7,569 nt of DNA, taken from Candidatus Geohydrothermomicrobium daggyaiense (lineage in GTDB: Bacteria > Actinomycetota > Geothermincolia > Fen-727 > JACVIW01). Below, piece after piece: positions 6,404 to 7,569 of this stretch. The DNA is taken from contig JACVIW010000111.1 in the NCBI GenBank assembly GCA_015711695.1, forward strand, positions 1 through 7,569, written 5' to 3'. Under the pieces are notes generated by a model. It worked only from the letters and a program-made list of their open reading frames with translations. It was not told the DNA's origin and made no database searches. The position numbers and the translations under genes are program-made. The stretch's first letter is position 1. Every line of letters starts with the position of its first letter.

Positions 6404-7569
6404 TTGGAATATGGTCGCGGCAGAGTGGAGACAACAGAGCTCGAGGAGGAGATACAGCGCTCCTATCTTGATTACGCCATGAGCGTAATTGTGGGCAGAG
6501 CACTTCCGGATGTCAGGGATGGGCTCAAACCTGTCCATAGACGAATCCTTTACAGTATGTATGAGTCGGGCCTAACGCCAAACAATCCGCACAGAAAATG
6601 CGCCCGGGTTGTTGGAGATGTAATGGGACGTTATCACCCTCACGGTGACGCTGCCGTTTACGACGCCCTTGTGCGAATGGCGCAGGATTTTTCCTCACGG
6701 TATGAGTTAATTGACGGGCATGGAAACTTCGGGTCGGTTGATGGGGATAACGCGGCGGCAATGAGGTATACGGAGGCGAGGCTATCCCCTATTGCCGTTG
6801 AGCTTCTTGATGACATAAGAAAAGATACGGTTGATTTTGTTCCAAATTACGATGGGTCTATGACGGAGCCCGTGGTTCTCCCAGGAAAGTTGCCAAACCT
6901 TCTGATTAATGGCTCGAGCGGCATCGCGGTGGGAATGGCAACTAATATCCCTCCCCACAATCTCGTTGAGGTCGCTGACGCTATAATCCAGTTTCTCGAA
7001 AACCCTGACATAGAACTTGATGAGATGCTGCAATTCATAAAAGGCCCTGACTTCCCCACAGGCGGGCTTATCCTTGGAACCGAGGGAATACGCGAGGCGT
7101 ATCAGACTGGCAAGGGCATAATTCAGGTTAGAGCGCGGGCGCACATCGAACAGCTCAAGGCCAAATCGAGAATTGTCGTGACCGAGATCCCTTACCAGGT
7201 GAACAAGGCGAAGCTGGCGGAAAAAATAGCCGAGCTGGTTCGGAGCAAGGCGATCGCCGGGATATCTGACCTTCGAGACGAGTCCGACCGGAGTGGAATG
7301 AGGCTTGTTATCGAGTTAAGGAAGGACATTGAGCCCGACGTGGTTTTGAACCAGCTGTACAAGCATACGCAGATGCAGGTTTCTTTTGGCATAATCATGC
7401 TTGCTCTTGTTGACGGCGTTCCGCGGACCCTTCCATTAAAGGAAATCATTATCAAATATGTTCAACACAGACAGGATGTCGTTACGAGGCGAACGAGGTT
7501 TGACCTTAATAAGGCAAAAGAAAGAGCCCATATACTGGAAGGGCTACTCGTCGCGATTGACAATATCGA
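6404..7569 (+). CDS. gyrA: DNA gyrase subunit A (3' truncated by window)
   Basis: GyrA is the DNA-cleaving and rejoining subunit of gyrase. The frame is open from TTG 6404 to the window edge: 388 complete codons covering the N-terminal arm, winged-helix domain and the beginning of the tower; the C-terminal DNA-wrapping domain is outside. The residue numbering matches E. coli GyrA exactly over the key positions: the HPHGD motif at 78-82, D87, catalytic Y122 preceded by R121 (AAMRYTEARL), and I174 in GSSGIAVGMATNIPP, the residue that intercalates and bends DNA. Position 83 in the quinolone-resistance region is alanine where E. coli has serine. The gene follows gyrB after 71 bp with no clear promoter or terminator in between, so the two are probably co-transcribed. 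Both begin with TTG. Confidence 0.97.
   Translation, partial: MEYGRGRVETTELEEEIQRSYLDYAMSVIVGRALPDVRDGLKPVHRRILYSMYESGLTPNNPHRKCARVVGDVMGRYHPHGDAAVYDALVRMAQDFSSRYELIDGHGNFGSVDGDNAAAMRYTEARLSPIAVELLDDIRKDTVDFVPNYDGSMTEPVVLPGKLPNLLINGSSGIAVGMATNIPPHNLVEVADAIIQFLENPDIELDEMLQFIKGPDFPTGGLILGTEGIREAYQTGKGIIQVRARAHIEQLKAKSRIVVTEIPYQVNKAKLAEKIAELVRSKAIAGISDLRDESDRSGMRLVIELRKDIEPDVVLNQLYKHTQMQVSFGIIMLALVDGVPRTLPLKEIIIKYVQHRQDVVTRRTRFDLNKAKERAHILEGLLVAIDNI

Overview
The window is a bacterial chromosome segment with the classic origin-proximal replication cluster, all on the + strand, in the order dnaA (5' end missing) - dnaN - recF - dciA (DUF721) - gyrB - gyrA (3' end missing). A DUF721/DciA gene between recF and gyrB, with gyrA directly after gyrB, is the order best known from Actinobacteria. 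The roughly half-GC composition and frequent TTG starts do not look like a high-GC actinomycete, so a deep-branching or uncultured actinobacterial lineage is a reasonable but unproven guess.

Layout: 3-1199 dnaA; 1200-1574 an AT-rich, C-over-G skewed spacer with several DnaA-box-like 9-mers and a TATAAT promoter element for dnaN; 1575-2669 dnaN; 2673-3785 recF, three bases after dnaN; 3775-4092 dciA, overlapping recF; 4093-4412 a second spacer with an extended -10 promoter and a small perfect inverted repeat in the gyrB leader; 4413-6332 gyrB; 6404 to the window edge gyrA.

The genes work together at replication initiation and fork progress. DnaA opens the origin, DciA is the probable loader or recruiter of the DnaB helicase, DnaN is the polymerase clamp, RecF acts at gaps and stalled forks, and GyrB/GyrA form the A2B2 gyrase that removes positive supercoils.

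The outstanding anomaly is in gyrB. An in-frame TAG at 5316-5318 falls where GyrB proteins normally carry a conserved tyrosine (consensus around N-D/E-Y-A-R). The reading frame continues on both sides without any shift, and all downstream GyrB motifs are intact through a TAA stop at 6330-6332. This is either a single-base error or mutation (TAT/TAC to TAG), or real decoding of UAG as an amino acid. None of the five genes whose ends are visible uses TAG as its terminator. That is compatible with recoding but far too few cases to show it. Otherwise the region is a well-conserved housekeeping cluster with no mobile elements, CRISPR arrays, tRNAs or rRNAs that I can see.
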